Positions 18,657 to 26,859 of a DNA stretch of 64,000 nucleotides are shown here, piece by piece. This stretch comes from Marinilabilia salmonicolor (GTDB taxonomy: Bacteria > Bacteroidota > Bacteroidia > Bacteroidales > Marinilabiliaceae): the NCBI RefSeq assembly GCF_003003035.1, contig NZ_PVTS01000009.1, positions 62,001-126,000 of the forward strand. The letters are read 5' to 3'. The notes beneath the pieces are model-generated. The model saw only the letters and a program-made list of their open reading frames with translations. It did no database searches and was not told the DNA's origin. Every line of letters begins with the position of its first letter. Within the stretch, counting starts at the first letter, position 1. The position numbers and the translations under genes are program-made.

Positions 18657-18912
18657 CTTCGGAAATTGATCAGACCATTCCTGTTTTGTTAAAAAAATGT
18701 GTCTAAATCGCAAAAAACACTACGAAATTCCATTATATTTTTCAGGCCGGTTTTGTTGATGACCCGACTGCTAATATCCACAAAATAAGTAATATACACT
18801 GCTTTTGGTGTCTTGAATTCGTTATATTCTCCTTATACTTTTTGATTACGAGTCTTTCCTTTAGCACATTTGTTTTGCTGAAATAATTCAGGTTAAATCC
18901 AATTCTAATCAA

Positions 18913-20301
18913 ATGAAGAAAAAATTAACAATTCTGATTCAGTTTTTACTGATCACATTAATTGTGTCTGCATGTGAAAATGACACACATGAAAGACCAA
19001 AACTTACTGAAACTGAAGTCGCTCAACCCGTCCAATACGGAACCCCTTTCGAAAACATCCCTGAAACCCCCGATGTTGCCATGTATGAGGTAAACCTGAG
19101 AGCTTTTAGCCAGGCAGGAAACCTTAGTGGGGTAACAGAAAAATTGGATTCTCTCGAAAAGCTGGGTATCAATGTGGTCTGGCTTATGCCCATTTATCGG
19201 ACAGGAGATGAGAAGAGTGTAGGCTCACCATACGCTGTTAAGGATTATATGGATATCCATGATGACTATGGAACTCTTGCCGATTTGAGAGAGTTGGTAG
19301 AGGGGGCACATCAGCGTGATATGGCGGTAATTCTTGACTGGGTAGCCAATCATACTGCCTGGGATCATCAATGGATTACTGAGAATCCTTCGTGGTACGC
19401 GCAGGATGACAACGGGAATATTATAATTCCTCCGGGCACCGGTTGGGAAGATGTTGCCGAACTTAATTTCAACAACGAGAATATGCGGGCTGAAATGATT
19501 CGGTCCATGAAATATTGGGTACTTGAAGCCAATGTGGATGGTTTTCGTTGTGATTATGCCCACGGGGTTCCGGATGATTTCTGGAAACAGGCCATTGATA
19601 CGCTTCGCAGTATCCCGAATCGGGACATCATTATGTTTGCCGAGTCAGAGCGCAAGGAATTGTTGACGCAGGGCTTCGACATGATGTTCGGATGGCGTTT
19701 TTATACCGGACTGAAAGAGACCTTTAGTGAAGGGCAATCCACTGCCGCTATTGTGGAAGCCCATAAAGAAGAATATCGTGGACTTTCAACCGGAAAGCAT
19801 GTACTTCGATGGACTTCCAATCACGATCAAAATGCCTGGGAAACGACTCCCATCGATCAGTTTATGAATAAAGATGGGGCTATGGCAGCCTTTGTAATTA
19901 CTGCCTATATGGACGGTGTACCTCTGGTTTACAGCGGGCAGGAGATAGGTTTTCCGGAACAGCTCTCCTTTTTTGAAGGCAATGCCAATAAAATTGACTG
20001 GAGCATCAATGCCGATTACAAGGTGGAATATGAGAAGGTGTTAAATTTTCGTCAGGAAAGTTCCGCATTGCGTCGTGGCGACTTGACCAATCACAACTCC
20101 ACCGATGTGATGGCATTTGAAAAGACTGTGAATGAGGAGTCTGTTTTCGTCTTGGTGAATGTCCGCAATAAAAATGTTACTTACACTGTGCCGGAGTTGT
20201 TTCAGGAATCTGTTTGGCAGAATGCATTCACAGAAACCTCGATCACACTTGGCAATAGTATTGAATTGGCTCCTTTTGAGTACTTGATTTTAAGAAAGTA
20301 G
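18913..20301 (+). CDS. Glycoside hydrolase family 13 alpha-amylase-type lipoprotein
   Basis: A 462-residue lipoprotein with lipobox IVSAC (Cys21). The (beta/alpha)8 barrel holds GH13 signature regions: LDWVANHT, DGFRCDYAH with nucleophile Asp214, MFAESE with acid/base Glu244, and TSNHDQN with Asp305. A short C-terminal beta domain ends the protein. It should hydrolyse alpha-1,4-glucan (starch, glycogen or maltodextrins) at the cell surface or in the periplasm. It pairs with the GH97 gene 260 bases downstream and the DUF6377 regulator upstream. No SusC/SusD genes are in the window, so this is a minimal alpha-glucan locus. Confidence 0.93.
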   Translation: MKKKLTILIQFLLITLIVSACENDTHERPKLTETEVAQPVQYGTPFENIPETPDVAMYEVNLRAFSQAGNLSGVTEKLDSLEKLGINVVWLMPIYRTGDEKSVGSPYAVKDYMDIHDDYGTLADLRELVEGAHQRDMAVILDWVANHTAWDHQWITENPSWYAQDDNGNIIIPPGTGWEDVAELNFNNENMRAEMIRSMKYWVLEANVDGFRCDYAHGVPDDFWKQAIDTLRSIPNRDIIMFAESERKELLTQGFDMMFGWRFYTGLKETFSEGQSTAAIVEAHKEEYRGLSTGKHVLRWTSNHDQNAWETTPIDQFMNKDGAMAAFVITAYMDGVPLVYSGQEIGFPEQLSFFEGNANKIDWSINADYKVEYEKVLNFRQESSALRRGDLTNHNSTDVMAFEKTVNEESVFVLVNVRNKNVTYTVPELFQESVWQNAFTETSITLGNSIELAPFEYLILRK

Positions 20302-20428
20302 TCCATCTCTTTTTACACACAAAATATTTATTATAATAAAATATCGCAATTGTCCGGGAAAAACTTTTATTATGAAAGAAGATTGCTTCGCTCTGCTCGC
20401 AATGACTCCGTTTTAAAGAGTTTAGCAA

Positions 20429-20479
20429 GGTTGGTAGGGGTTGATTTCCGGTTTTGCCGAAAATCAACCCCTACCAACC
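20429..20479. repeat. Long perfect hairpin repeat
   Basis: A perfect 19-bp stem, GGTTGGTAGGGGTTGATTT / AAATCAACCCCTACCAACC, with a 13-nt loop. Half of the same unit (GCCGAAAATCAACCGCTACC) recurs at 28047-28066, so it is a dispersed element. No T-run follows the stem, so a terminator role is less likely. Confidence 0.7.
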
Positions 20480-20498
20480 CTCAATGTCCTGCAAAGCT

Positions 20499-20551
20499 CG
20501 TCATCTGCGAGCGTAGTGAAGCAATCTCATTTTTTTAACCGGACACCAATG
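20499..20551 (+). repeat. Repeat family C, copy 2
   Basis: CGTCATCTGCGAGCGTAGTG, then GAAGCAATCTC, an A/T gap and TTTAACCGGACACCAATG. The end lies ten bases before the GH97 start codon, so the element is in the leader. A reversed half copy (GATTGCTTCGCTCTGCTCGC) lies at 20383-20402. Confidence 0.8.
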
Positions 20552-20561
20552 TAAAAATATC

Positions 20562-22598
20562 ATGAAAAAAACTTTTGAACATGGGCAACAGGTCCTTCTT
20601 GCCTTATTATTAATCCTTTCTTTGTTAATTTCGGGGTGTAGTTACGGGTCTCAAAACTCAGAAGAAGTTGCTTCTCCTGATGGTCAAATTTCTTTGACTT
20701 TTAGTCTGAAGAACGATAGTGCCTTTTATGCGGTATCCCGCAATGGTAATTCCGTGATTGCCAATTCTAAACTTGGATTCATCCTTAATGAAATGGTCGG
20801 TTTTGCCGGTGATTTTAAGATTGATGGTTTAGATGCCAGTTCTTTTTCTGAAACATGGGAGCAACCATGGGGCGAGAAACGTGAAATTCTCAATGAATAC
20901 AACGAGTTGGTGGTTCATCTTTCATCCAAAAAATCAGGGGCGAAAAAGCTGGACATTGTTTTCAGGGTTTTTGATGACGGAGTGGCTTTTCGGTATGTTT
21001 TTCCGGAGCAGGAAGGCCTGAGAGAGTTTAAAATTATGGATGAGCTCACGGAGTTTAATCTTACCGCCAATCATGATGTCTGGTGGCAACCTGCCTATCG
21101 TCCCGATCGTTACGAATATCTTTACAGCAAAAGTCGCCTGCAGGAAGTGGCTGATACCATGCATACGCCACTTACAATGGAAGCCGGAAAAGATTTGTAC
21201 ATTTCTGTTCATGAAGCGGCACTTACCGATTATGCTTCCATGACCCTTTTTCACAATGGAAATAACAAGCTTAAATGCGATCTCGTACCCTGGTCTGATG
21301 GAGTGAAGGTTTATGCCGAAGCACCATTCTCAACTCCCTGGCGGACCATTCAGATTGGTAAAACTCCCGGAGATCTGATTGATTCTTATATGATCCTGAA
21401 CTTGAATGAGCCTAATCGTCTGGAAGATGTATCGTGGATTAAACCTGCTAAATATGTGGGAGTTTGGTGGGAGATGCACATCAATAAAAGTACCTGGGGA
21501 CAGGGGCCCAATCATGGTGCTACAACCAAAAATGTGAAGAAATACATTGATTTTGCTGCGGAGAATAATCTTAGTGGTGTTTTAGTTGAGGGGTGGAACC
21601 TTGGCTGGGATACAGATTGGTGGAACGATGGAAACGGGTTCGATTTTAGCACTCCCTATCCTGATTTTGACATCGAAGAGATTACCGATTATGCATCATC
21701 CAGGGGCGTTGAGCTGGTAGGTCATCATGAAACCGGTGGCGCCGTGGAGAATTATGAAGCACAAATGGAGGATGCCTATGCTTTTTATGAAAAATATGAC
21801 GTCAATTATATCAAAACCGGATATGTTAACCCCCGCGGGATGAACAGCAAGGAGTGGCACCATAGTCAGTTTGGGGTACGTCACTACCGAAAGGCGGTGG
21901 AAACAGCTGCAAAGCATCACATCATGCTCGATGTGCACGAGCCCATCAAAGCCACCGGAATTCGTCGTACTTATCCAAATATGATGACGCGTGAAGGTTC
22001 CCGTGGTATGGAATTCAATGCCTGGGGGCCTGATGGCGGAAATCCTCCCGAACATGAGACGATTCTGCCCTTTACTCGTTTGCTGGGTGGCCCGATGGAT
22101 TTTACCCCCGGTATTTTTAATATTGCACTTCCCGAAAATCCCAACAACCAGGTTAATACTACACTGGCCAAGCAGCTGGCCTTGTATGTGGTGATCTACA
22201 GTCCATTACAAATGGCGGCTGATTTGCCTGAAAACTATGAAGGACAGCCCGCATTTCAGTTTATTCGGGATGTTCCCGTTGATTGGGAAGATACGAAAGT
22301 GTTGAACGGTAAGATTGGTGAGTTTGTAACCATTGCCAGACAGGACCGCAATTCTGAAGACTGGTTTTTGGGCAGCATCACGGATGAGCAGGAACGATCC
22401 TTGACCGTTGGGCTTGACTTTCTTGATCCGGAAGCCAAATACAAAGCGGTTATTTACAGAGATGGCGCGGAAGCTCACTACAAAGATAATCCTCTGGATA
22501 TACGCATCGAAGAAAAGGAGGTAACTGCCGGAATGTCCATCAATCTGCAATTGGCTGCAGGAGGAGGGCAGGCGGTTCATTTCTCAAAATTGGATTAA
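20562..22598 (+). CDS. Glycoside hydrolase family 97 alpha-glucosidase (SusB-like)
   Basis: A 678-residue lipoprotein with lipobox LISGC. An N-terminal super-beta-sandwich precedes the barrel, which starts near KYVGVWWEMH. The family's acidic residues are visible in DVHEPIKATG (Glu460), MMTREGSRG (Glu478) and NPPEHETILPFTR. A C-terminal beta domain completes the GH97 fold. The HEP and PEHE motifs match the inverting, Ca-dependent SusB-type alpha-glucosidases rather than the retaining alpha-galactosidases. It should trim maltooligosaccharides made by the upstream GH13. A strong terminator follows at 22621-22660. Confidence 0.94.
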   Translation: MKKTFEHGQQVLLALLLILSLLISGCSYGSQNSEEVASPDGQISLTFSLKNDSAFYAVSRNGNSVIANSKLGFILNEMVGFAGDFKIDGLDASSFSETWEQPWGEKREILNEYNELVVHLSSKKSGAKKLDIVFRVFDDGVAFRYVFPEQEGLREFKIMDELTEFNLTANHDVWWQPAYRPDRYEYLYSKSRLQEVADTMHTPLTMEAGKDLYISVHEAALTDYASMTLFHNGNNKLKCDLVPWSDGVKVYAEAPFSTPWRTIQIGKTPGDLIDSYMILNLNEPNRLEDVSWIKPAKYVGVWWEMHINKSTWGQGPNHGATTKNVKKYIDFAAENNLSGVLVEGWNLGWDTDWWNDGNGFDFSTPYPDFDIEEITDYASSRGVELVGHHETGGAVENYEAQMEDAYAFYEKYDVNYIKTGYVNPRGMNSKEWHHSQFGVRHYRKAVETAAKHHIMLDVHEPIKATGIRRTYPNMMTREGSRGMEFNAWGPDGGNPPEHETILPFTRLLGGPMDFTPGIFNIALPENPNNQVNTTLAKQLALYVVIYSPLQMAADLPENYEGQPAFQFIRDVPVDWEDTKVLNGKIGEFVTIARQDRNSEDWFLGSITDEQERSLTVGLDFLDPEAKYKAVIYRDGAEAHYKDNPLDIRIEEKEVTAGMSINLQLAAGGGQAVHFSKLD

Positions 22599-22620
22599 AT
22601 TTTTTTTATTTAATGTTTTT

Positions 22621-22660
22621 GGTCCTCTTTTGCTATTTAGTAACAGAGGACCATTTTTTT
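22621..22660 (+). terminator. Terminator after the GH97 gene
   Basis: The stem GGTCCTCT / AGAGGACC with a 16-nt loop is followed by ATTTTTTT. It lies 23 bases after the GH97 stop codon. Confidence 0.85.
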
Positions 22661-22772
22661 GTATTCATAATCTCTGAATTATAATTTGTTGTAGTTTTCT
22701 GGGGGTATAATAGAAATATGACAAGTTGAGATGCTCAATGTTAAAACTCCAGGAAAGGTTATTCGTTGAGCA

Positions 22773-22830
22773 GGTGCGGCGGATCGGCGCTCAGCCTTGC
22801 TGCTTTGCTTGCCAAAGAATCCGCCGCACC
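22773..22830. repeat. GC-rich palindromic intergenic element
   Basis: A perfect 12-bp stem GGTGCGGCGGAT / ATCCGCCGCACC surrounds a 34-nt loop that can fold further (GCCTTGC / GCTTGCC). It is far more GC-rich than its surroundings, like a REP-type element. It has no T-run. Confidence 0.65.
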
Positions 22831-23081
22831 TAATCTGTCCATTGCTAGGGCAACACCCGAAGCAATCTCTAAGCATCAGCAATCCACTATAAATTTAAGT
22901 CTCTTTTTTGAGGGTTCTTTATGGTTTACAGAGTGTTGTTGAGACTCTTTGATGATAAGATTTTTGCGTTTCTGTGTTAATGCTTTTATTGACGGACGAT
23001 TGGTCAACGAATTCAATTTTTGTGTAAACTGCTGTCTTCAAAAAATCTCTTATTTTTGCTGCAACAAAATAAAATACTGTT

Positions 23082-23402
23082 ATGTCTGAAAAGATAAATC
23101 CGGATTCCTTATTGGTTATTCCCACTGAAACTCAAAAGCGGATGGCTCGTTACGCTAAAGCTTTAGGCCACCCCGTAAGAGTCTATATTATGCAGTTGCT
23201 GGCCAATCAATCCTGTTGCTACAGTGGTGACCTTTCGCAGGATCTTTCCATTGCTAAATCCACCCTTTCTCAGCACCTTAAAGAACTTAGAGATAGCGGT
23301 CTTATTCAGGGAGAAATTGAAACGCCCAGGATTAAGTACTGTGTCAACAAGGAGAATTGGGAAGAAGCAAAAAAGATATTTAAAAATTTTTGGTCGCTCT
23401 AA
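23082..23402 (+). CDS. arsR: ArsR-family repressor 1
   Basis: A 106-residue winged-helix ArsR/SmtB protein. The HTH core is SGDLSQDLSIAKSTLSQHLK, preceded by ALGHPVRVYIMQLL. A vicinal Cys45-Cys46 pair (NQSCCYSGDL) lies close to the DNA-recognition helix, with a third Cys in KYCVN, giving a plausible As(III) or thiol-reactive site. It opens the arsEFG-like operon. A TATTTTTG (-7-like) element lies at 23051-23058, 23 bases before the start. Inverted repeats at 23416 and 24893 downstream are candidate operators for this or the second ArsR. Confidence 0.9.
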   Translation: MSEKINPDSLLVIPTETQKRMARYAKALGHPVRVYIMQLLANQSCCYSGDLSQDLSIAKSTLSQHLKELRDSGLIQGEIETPRIKYCVNKENWEEAKKIFKNFWSL

Positions 23403-23415
23403 AATTTTTATACTT

Positions 23416-23437
23416 TTGTTCGTGATTTTGCGAACAA
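23416..23437 (+). promoter_or_regulatory. Candidate ArsR operator upstream of arsE
   Basis: A perfect 7-bp inverted repeat TTGTTCG / CGAACAA around the 8-nt spacer TGATTTTG. The spacer resembles the -7 box TAnnTTTG with one mismatch, so a bound repressor would cover the promoter. The arsE start is 33 bases downstream. Confidence 0.6.
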
Positions 23438-23469
23438 CGAACTACTAACAGTTAAATACAAGAGAAGTT

Positions 23470-23700
23470 ATGGATATTAAAGTATTGGGAACGGGTTGTC
23501 CAAAGTGCAAAACCCTTGAAAAACTTACCCGCGATGCCGTGGAAGAATTAGGCATCGATGCCACCGTTACAAAAGTGGAGGATATCATGGATATCATGCA
23601 GTACAATGTTGCCAAAACCCCGGCTTTGGTGGTCGATGGAAAAGTTCTTGTTAAGGGGAGTCTTCCTTCGTACGATGCTTTGAAAAAAATGTTAAGTTAA
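23470..23700 (+). CDS. arsE: ArsE-like small thioredoxin-fold protein
   Basis: A 76-residue cytoplasmic glutaredoxin/thioredoxin-like protein of the TM0996 type. The active site GTGCPKCKT has Cys10 and Cys13, and the cis-Pro is in AKTPALVV. Its position immediately before an ArsF-like and an ArsG-like gene matches the arsEFG operon reported from Shewanella. There the products reduce nitrated aromatic arsenicals to aminobenzyl forms and export them. Function here is inferred from that synteny. The gene follows an ArsR-type operator and is spaced 23 bases from arsF. Confidence 0.78.
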   Translation: MDIKVLGTGCPKCKTLEKLTRDAVEELGIDATVTKVEDIMDIMQYNVAKTPALVVDGKVLVKGSLPSYDALKKMLS

Positions 23701-23723
23701 TTCAGGCCAAAATTCTATCTACT

Positions 23724-24155
23724 ATGAAAAAGAAAATCAGTTCATTTGCTTTTTTTATTTTGCTGGCCATTGTTTCGGTAACAGCACAATGTTGCAATTC
23801 AACTGCACAAAATAGCGATAACAGCCAAAATCAGGCAGAAGTCGTTGCCGAAACAACCGATGTAGAAGTGTATTATTTCCATGCTACCCGACGATGCGCC
23901 ACCTGTCAGGCGGTAGAAGAGGTAACCAAAGAAGCTTTGGCTGAAAGATATGGTGAATCGGTTTCTTTTCATTCCGTCAATCGTGAAGAGGAGAAGGGGC
24001 ATCCATTGATTAAAAAGCACAATGTAAGTGGACAGACTTTGCTTGTAATTAAAGGGGATAAGGCAGAAAATCTCACCAATGTTGCTTTTATGAATGCGCG
24101 AACCAATCCGGAAAAGCTTAAAAGCAAAATTGTGGAAACGGTTGAATCTCTCTAA
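23724..24155 (+). CDS. arsF: ArsF-like exported thioredoxin-fold protein
   Basis: A 143-residue protein with an N-terminal signal segment ending VTAQCC, then a low-complexity linker and a thioredoxin-like domain. The motif RRCATCQAVEEVTKEAL holds Cys58 and Cys61. The pattern matches ArsF-type subunits of the nitrophenyl-arsenical reduction system, which act with ArsE and ArsG. Cys23-Cys24 directly after the signal segment are unusual and could be a lipid or metal site, although Gln before Cys is a poor lipobox. It is cotranscribed with arsE and arsG (gaps of 23 and 12 bases). Confidence 0.75.
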   Translation: MKKKISSFAFFILLAIVSVTAQCCNSTAQNSDNSQNQAEVVAETTDVEVYYFHATRRCATCQAVEEVTKEALAERYGESVSFHSVNREEEKGHPLIKKHNVSGQTLLVIKGDKAENLTNVAFMNARTNPEKLKSKIVETVESL

Positions 24156-24167
24156 AGAAGGATTTTC

Positions 24168-24866
24168 ATGGAATTGCTACAAAATCTCCTTGAAAATACG
24201 GAACTTCCGTTGCTTACTGCATTTTTGCTCGGGCTGATGACTGCCATTAGTCCTTGTCCTCTGGCGACCAATATAACTGCAATTGGATTCATCAGTAAAG
24301 ATATGGAAAGCCGGAAACAGGTTTTCATTAACGGAATCATTTATACCCTTGGTCGAAGTGTTTCCTATACCGGCATCGGTTTGTTGTTCTTTTTCGGAGC
24401 CAGTCAGTTTGAGTTTGCCGGTTTCATTCAGGAATGGGGCGAAAAAGTGATTGGCCCAATATTGATATTGATAGGTCTCATGATGTTGGGTTTTATTAAT
24501 ATTAATATTCCCGGTCTCGGCTCTGTTACCGATAAATTACAAGATCAATCAGGTAAAGGCTTTTGGGGTGTTTTGCTGTTGGGAATTGTTTTTGCTCTGG
24601 CTTTTTGTCCATATAGCGGGGTGCTCTATTTCGGGATGCTTATTCCCATGACTGTTTCCAGTGTAAGTGGACTTTATCTTCCTATTGTTTTTGCTTTGGG
24701 AACCGGCATTCCGGTTATTGTTTTTGCCTGGCTCATTGCATTTTCCGTAGGATCGATCGGAAGTACCTATAATAAATTAAAAACTTTTGAAATCTGGTTT
24801 CGCCGGGTCGTAGCGGTTTTATTTATTGGTGTAGGGTTGTATTATACGGTGTTGTTACTGCTGTAA
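24168..24866 (+). CDS. arsG: ArsG-like CcdA/DsbD-type membrane permease
   Basis: A 232-residue protein with about six transmembrane helices in the CcdA/DsbD fold. Two internal Cys-containing segments, AISPCPLATNITAIG and AFCPYSGVLYFGML, lie on repeated helix hairpins, as in this superfamily. The operon context with arsE and arsF points to the ArsG group, credited with efflux of trivalent aminobenzyl arsenicals. A ribosome site AGAAGGA precedes the ATG. A plain CcdA electron carrier feeding the exported ArsF-like protein is the main alternative. Confidence 0.78.
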   Translation: MELLQNLLENTELPLLTAFLLGLMTAISPCPLATNITAIGFISKDMESRKQVFINGIIYTLGRSVSYTGIGLLFFFGASQFEFAGFIQEWGEKVIGPILILIGLMMLGFININIPGLGSVTDKLQDQSGKGFWGVLLLGIVFALAFCPYSGVLYFGMLIPMTVSSVSGLYLPIVFALGTGIPVIVFAWLIAFSVGSIGSTYNKLKTFEIWFRRVVAVLFIGVGLYYTVLLLL

Positions 24867-24892
24867 AATAAGGCGCCCTTTTTTTATGGACC

Positions 24893-24914
24893 TTGTTCGT
24901 AAAACTACGAATAA
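24893..24914 (+). promoter_or_regulatory. Candidate ArsR operator upstream of the permease gene
   Basis: The inverted repeat TTGTTCG / CGAATAA (6 of 7 pairs) with the 8-nt spacer TAAAACTA has the same arms and spacing as the site at 23416. It lies 195 bases before the permease start. Confidence 0.45.
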
Positions 24915-25034
24915 CGTAAGATTTAGAGATTGAGGTTAAGGCTGAGATTGAGTTTAACGTTTCAAAAACAAAAAACCTTTTCCGCTATCTTCTGTCCACT
25001 TTGAAGGGAAACCTCCGACACATAATTAGTAAAG

Positions 25035-25050
25035 ACGCACGATCGTGCGT
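25035..25050. repeat. 16-bp palindrome
   Basis: ACGCACGATCGTGCGT is a perfect palindrome in the leader of the permease gene. Similar words occur as short intergenic repeats in many bacterial genomes. Its role here is unknown. Confidence 0.5.
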
Positions 25051-25108
25051 ATCAACTCAGAACCCCAAAGGCTTTCTTGGGGATTTTGAGGTTTAAAAAA
25101 TTTAAAAA

Positions 25109-26428
25109 ATGGAACTCAAAAAAGAAATCAAAATATTAGGCTGGATCATCGCGATATTTCTTTTCGCCTTTTTCATGCCACTTGAAAGTGCACGTTTTCA
25201 GGAAGCTATCATGGCTACCTTCGACCTGACCAAATGGTATGCGCAGGAACATGTGATACTTTGTTTGTTGCCCGCCTTCTTTATAGCCGGGGTAATTGCT
25301 GTCTTCGTTAGTCAGGGAGCGGTGATGAAATATTTCGGTGCCAAAGCAAAAAAATGGGTGGCTTACACGGTAGCATCGGTTTCGGGCACCATTCTTGCTG
25401 TTTGCAGTTGCACAATTCTGCCGCTTTTTTCAAGTATTCATAAGCGTGGTGCAGGTTTAGGGCCTGCCGTTGCTTTTCTTTACAGTGGCCCTGCCATTAA
25501 TATTCTGGCGATTATTCTTACTGCCCGCATTCTCGGTATCGAAATGGGAATTGCCCGAGTAATTGGTGCCGTAGTATTTGCAGTAGTTATTGGTTCAGCC
25601 ATGTCGCTCATTTATCGCAAAGAGGAAAAAGCAAAACGGGAAGAACAATTGAATTTTCCTGATGTACCGGAAGAACGTCCCATGTGGCAGACTGCATTTC
25701 ACTTTTTTACCCTGGTATTGATTTTGGTTTTTGCCAACTGGGGGAAACCCGGTGACGGCGTTACCAGTGGCGGTTTTTATTGGTTATGGGCCAATAAATG
25801 GTACATCACCTCCTTCTTTTCCGTGTTATTGGTTTTTTCGCTCATTTTTATCCTGAAGCTGAAGTGGCAGTATGTTGCCCTTGGGGTGATTGCCACTGCT
25901 GGATCAGCGTTTCTGAATACGTCGCCATTGGTGCCGATGGTTGTTGGTATTGCAGCATTGAGCATCATAACCCTTATCGATAAAAAACATGATGAAAATC
26001 GGGAATGGACCCTTTCTGCGTGGGATTTTGCCAAACAGATTATGCCTCTTCTGGCTATTGGCGTGGTTACTGCCGGTTTTTTGCTGGGCTCCACACATGA
26101 TGACACAGCACTTGCAGGCATTATCCCCAATCAGTGGATTACCAATCTCGTTGGTGGCAATTCCGTTTTTTCTAACTTCTTTGCCTCCATAGTGGGAGCG
26201 TTCATGTACTTTGCCACCCTTACTGAAGTACCTATTCTTCAGGGCCTGATGGCTGCCGGAATGGGGAAAGGTCCCGCATTGGCGTTGTTGTTGGCCGGGC
26301 CATCACTTTCATTGCCCAATATGTTGGTCATTCGCGGTGTGATGGGAACACAAAAAACGTTGGTGTACGTGTTGTTGGTTGTTGTGATGGCAACTATTTC
26401 GGGAGTTGTGTTTGGTAGTATCTATTAG
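25109..26428 (+). CDS. DUF318/UPF0718-type permease (ArsP-like)
   Basis: A 439-residue membrane protein with two halves of about four to five helices joined by a charged loop (residues about 170-195). The first half has AVCSCTILPLFSSIHKRGAG and FLYSGPAINI, the signature of the DUF318 permease family, including the Cys-x-Cys that is also seen in ArsP organoarsenical exporters. The second half repeats the theme with TLTEVPILQGLMAAGMG and AGPSLSLPNM. Placement behind arsEFG-like genes and an ArsR-type operator supports export of methylated or aromatic arsenicals. The substrate is inferred from context only. Confidence 0.82.
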   Translation: MELKKEIKILGWIIAIFLFAFFMPLESARFQEAIMATFDLTKWYAQEHVILCLLPAFFIAGVIAVFVSQGAVMKYFGAKAKKWVAYTVASVSGTILAVCSCTILPLFSSIHKRGAGLGPAVAFLYSGPAINILAIILTARILGIEMGIARVIGAVVFAVVIGSAMSLIYRKEEKAKREEQLNFPDVPEERPMWQTAFHFFTLVLILVFANWGKPGDGVTSGGFYWLWANKWYITSFFSVLLVFSLIFILKLKWQYVALGVIATAGSAFLNTSPLVPMVVGIAALSIITLIDKKHDENREWTLSAWDFAKQIMPLLAIGVVTAGFLLGSTHDDTALAGIIPNQWITNLVGGNSVFSNFFASIVGAFMYFATLTEVPILQGLMAAGMGKGPALALLLAGPSLSLPNMLVIRGVMGTQKTLVYVLLVVVMATISGVVFGSIY

Positions 26429-26562
26429 TTTTAGGTCGTCTTCAGTTATTGTGGATCCTCTGTGTAAATATTATTAAGTTGAAAGTTAGGAGCATAGGAT
26501 TGTCTCTTGATTGAATGGATAATTCCCGGAAGGAAAGAGGGTGAACCTTTATGAAGTGTTTG

Positions 26563-26705
26563 CGTTTCATTAGTATAAAAATAAATTATAAAGGTCTGAT
26601 GGAGCTCGGATGCAGGAACTTATAAGTTGTCTCTTGAGGCAACCGTTGCCATGCTCGTTTCATCAGTAAAAAGTATGATTATGAACGTCTGATGGAACTT
26701 GTTTT
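26563..26705 (+). repeat. Repeat family B, copy 2 (tandem, one full and one partial unit)
   Basis: CGTTTCATTAGTATAAA at 26563 and CGTTTCATCAGTAAAAA at 26656 are exactly 93 bp apart. The second, partial unit still contains GTCTGATGGAACTTG. GGCAA-CCG-TTGCC forms the small hairpin. It fills part of the 431-base gap before the repeat lipoprotein; nothing else clear is seen there. Confidence 0.8.
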
Positions 26706-26859
26706 ATGAAGAAGTCCTTAATTGTTCAGAATCGTTCAAAACCGGCGTGTTGCTGACTAAGATTTTTTGAAGCAAAGATGAAATCTTGAAGCATTTTCAT
26801 TGTTAGTCGGTTCTTCGTTTGAAAACCATCATAATTGCGGTGATAAAAACAAGTTGTTT

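Noticed and set aside
20350-20538. Short ORFs in the GH13-GH97 gap
   Set aside because: They are produced by the hairpin and family C repeats.
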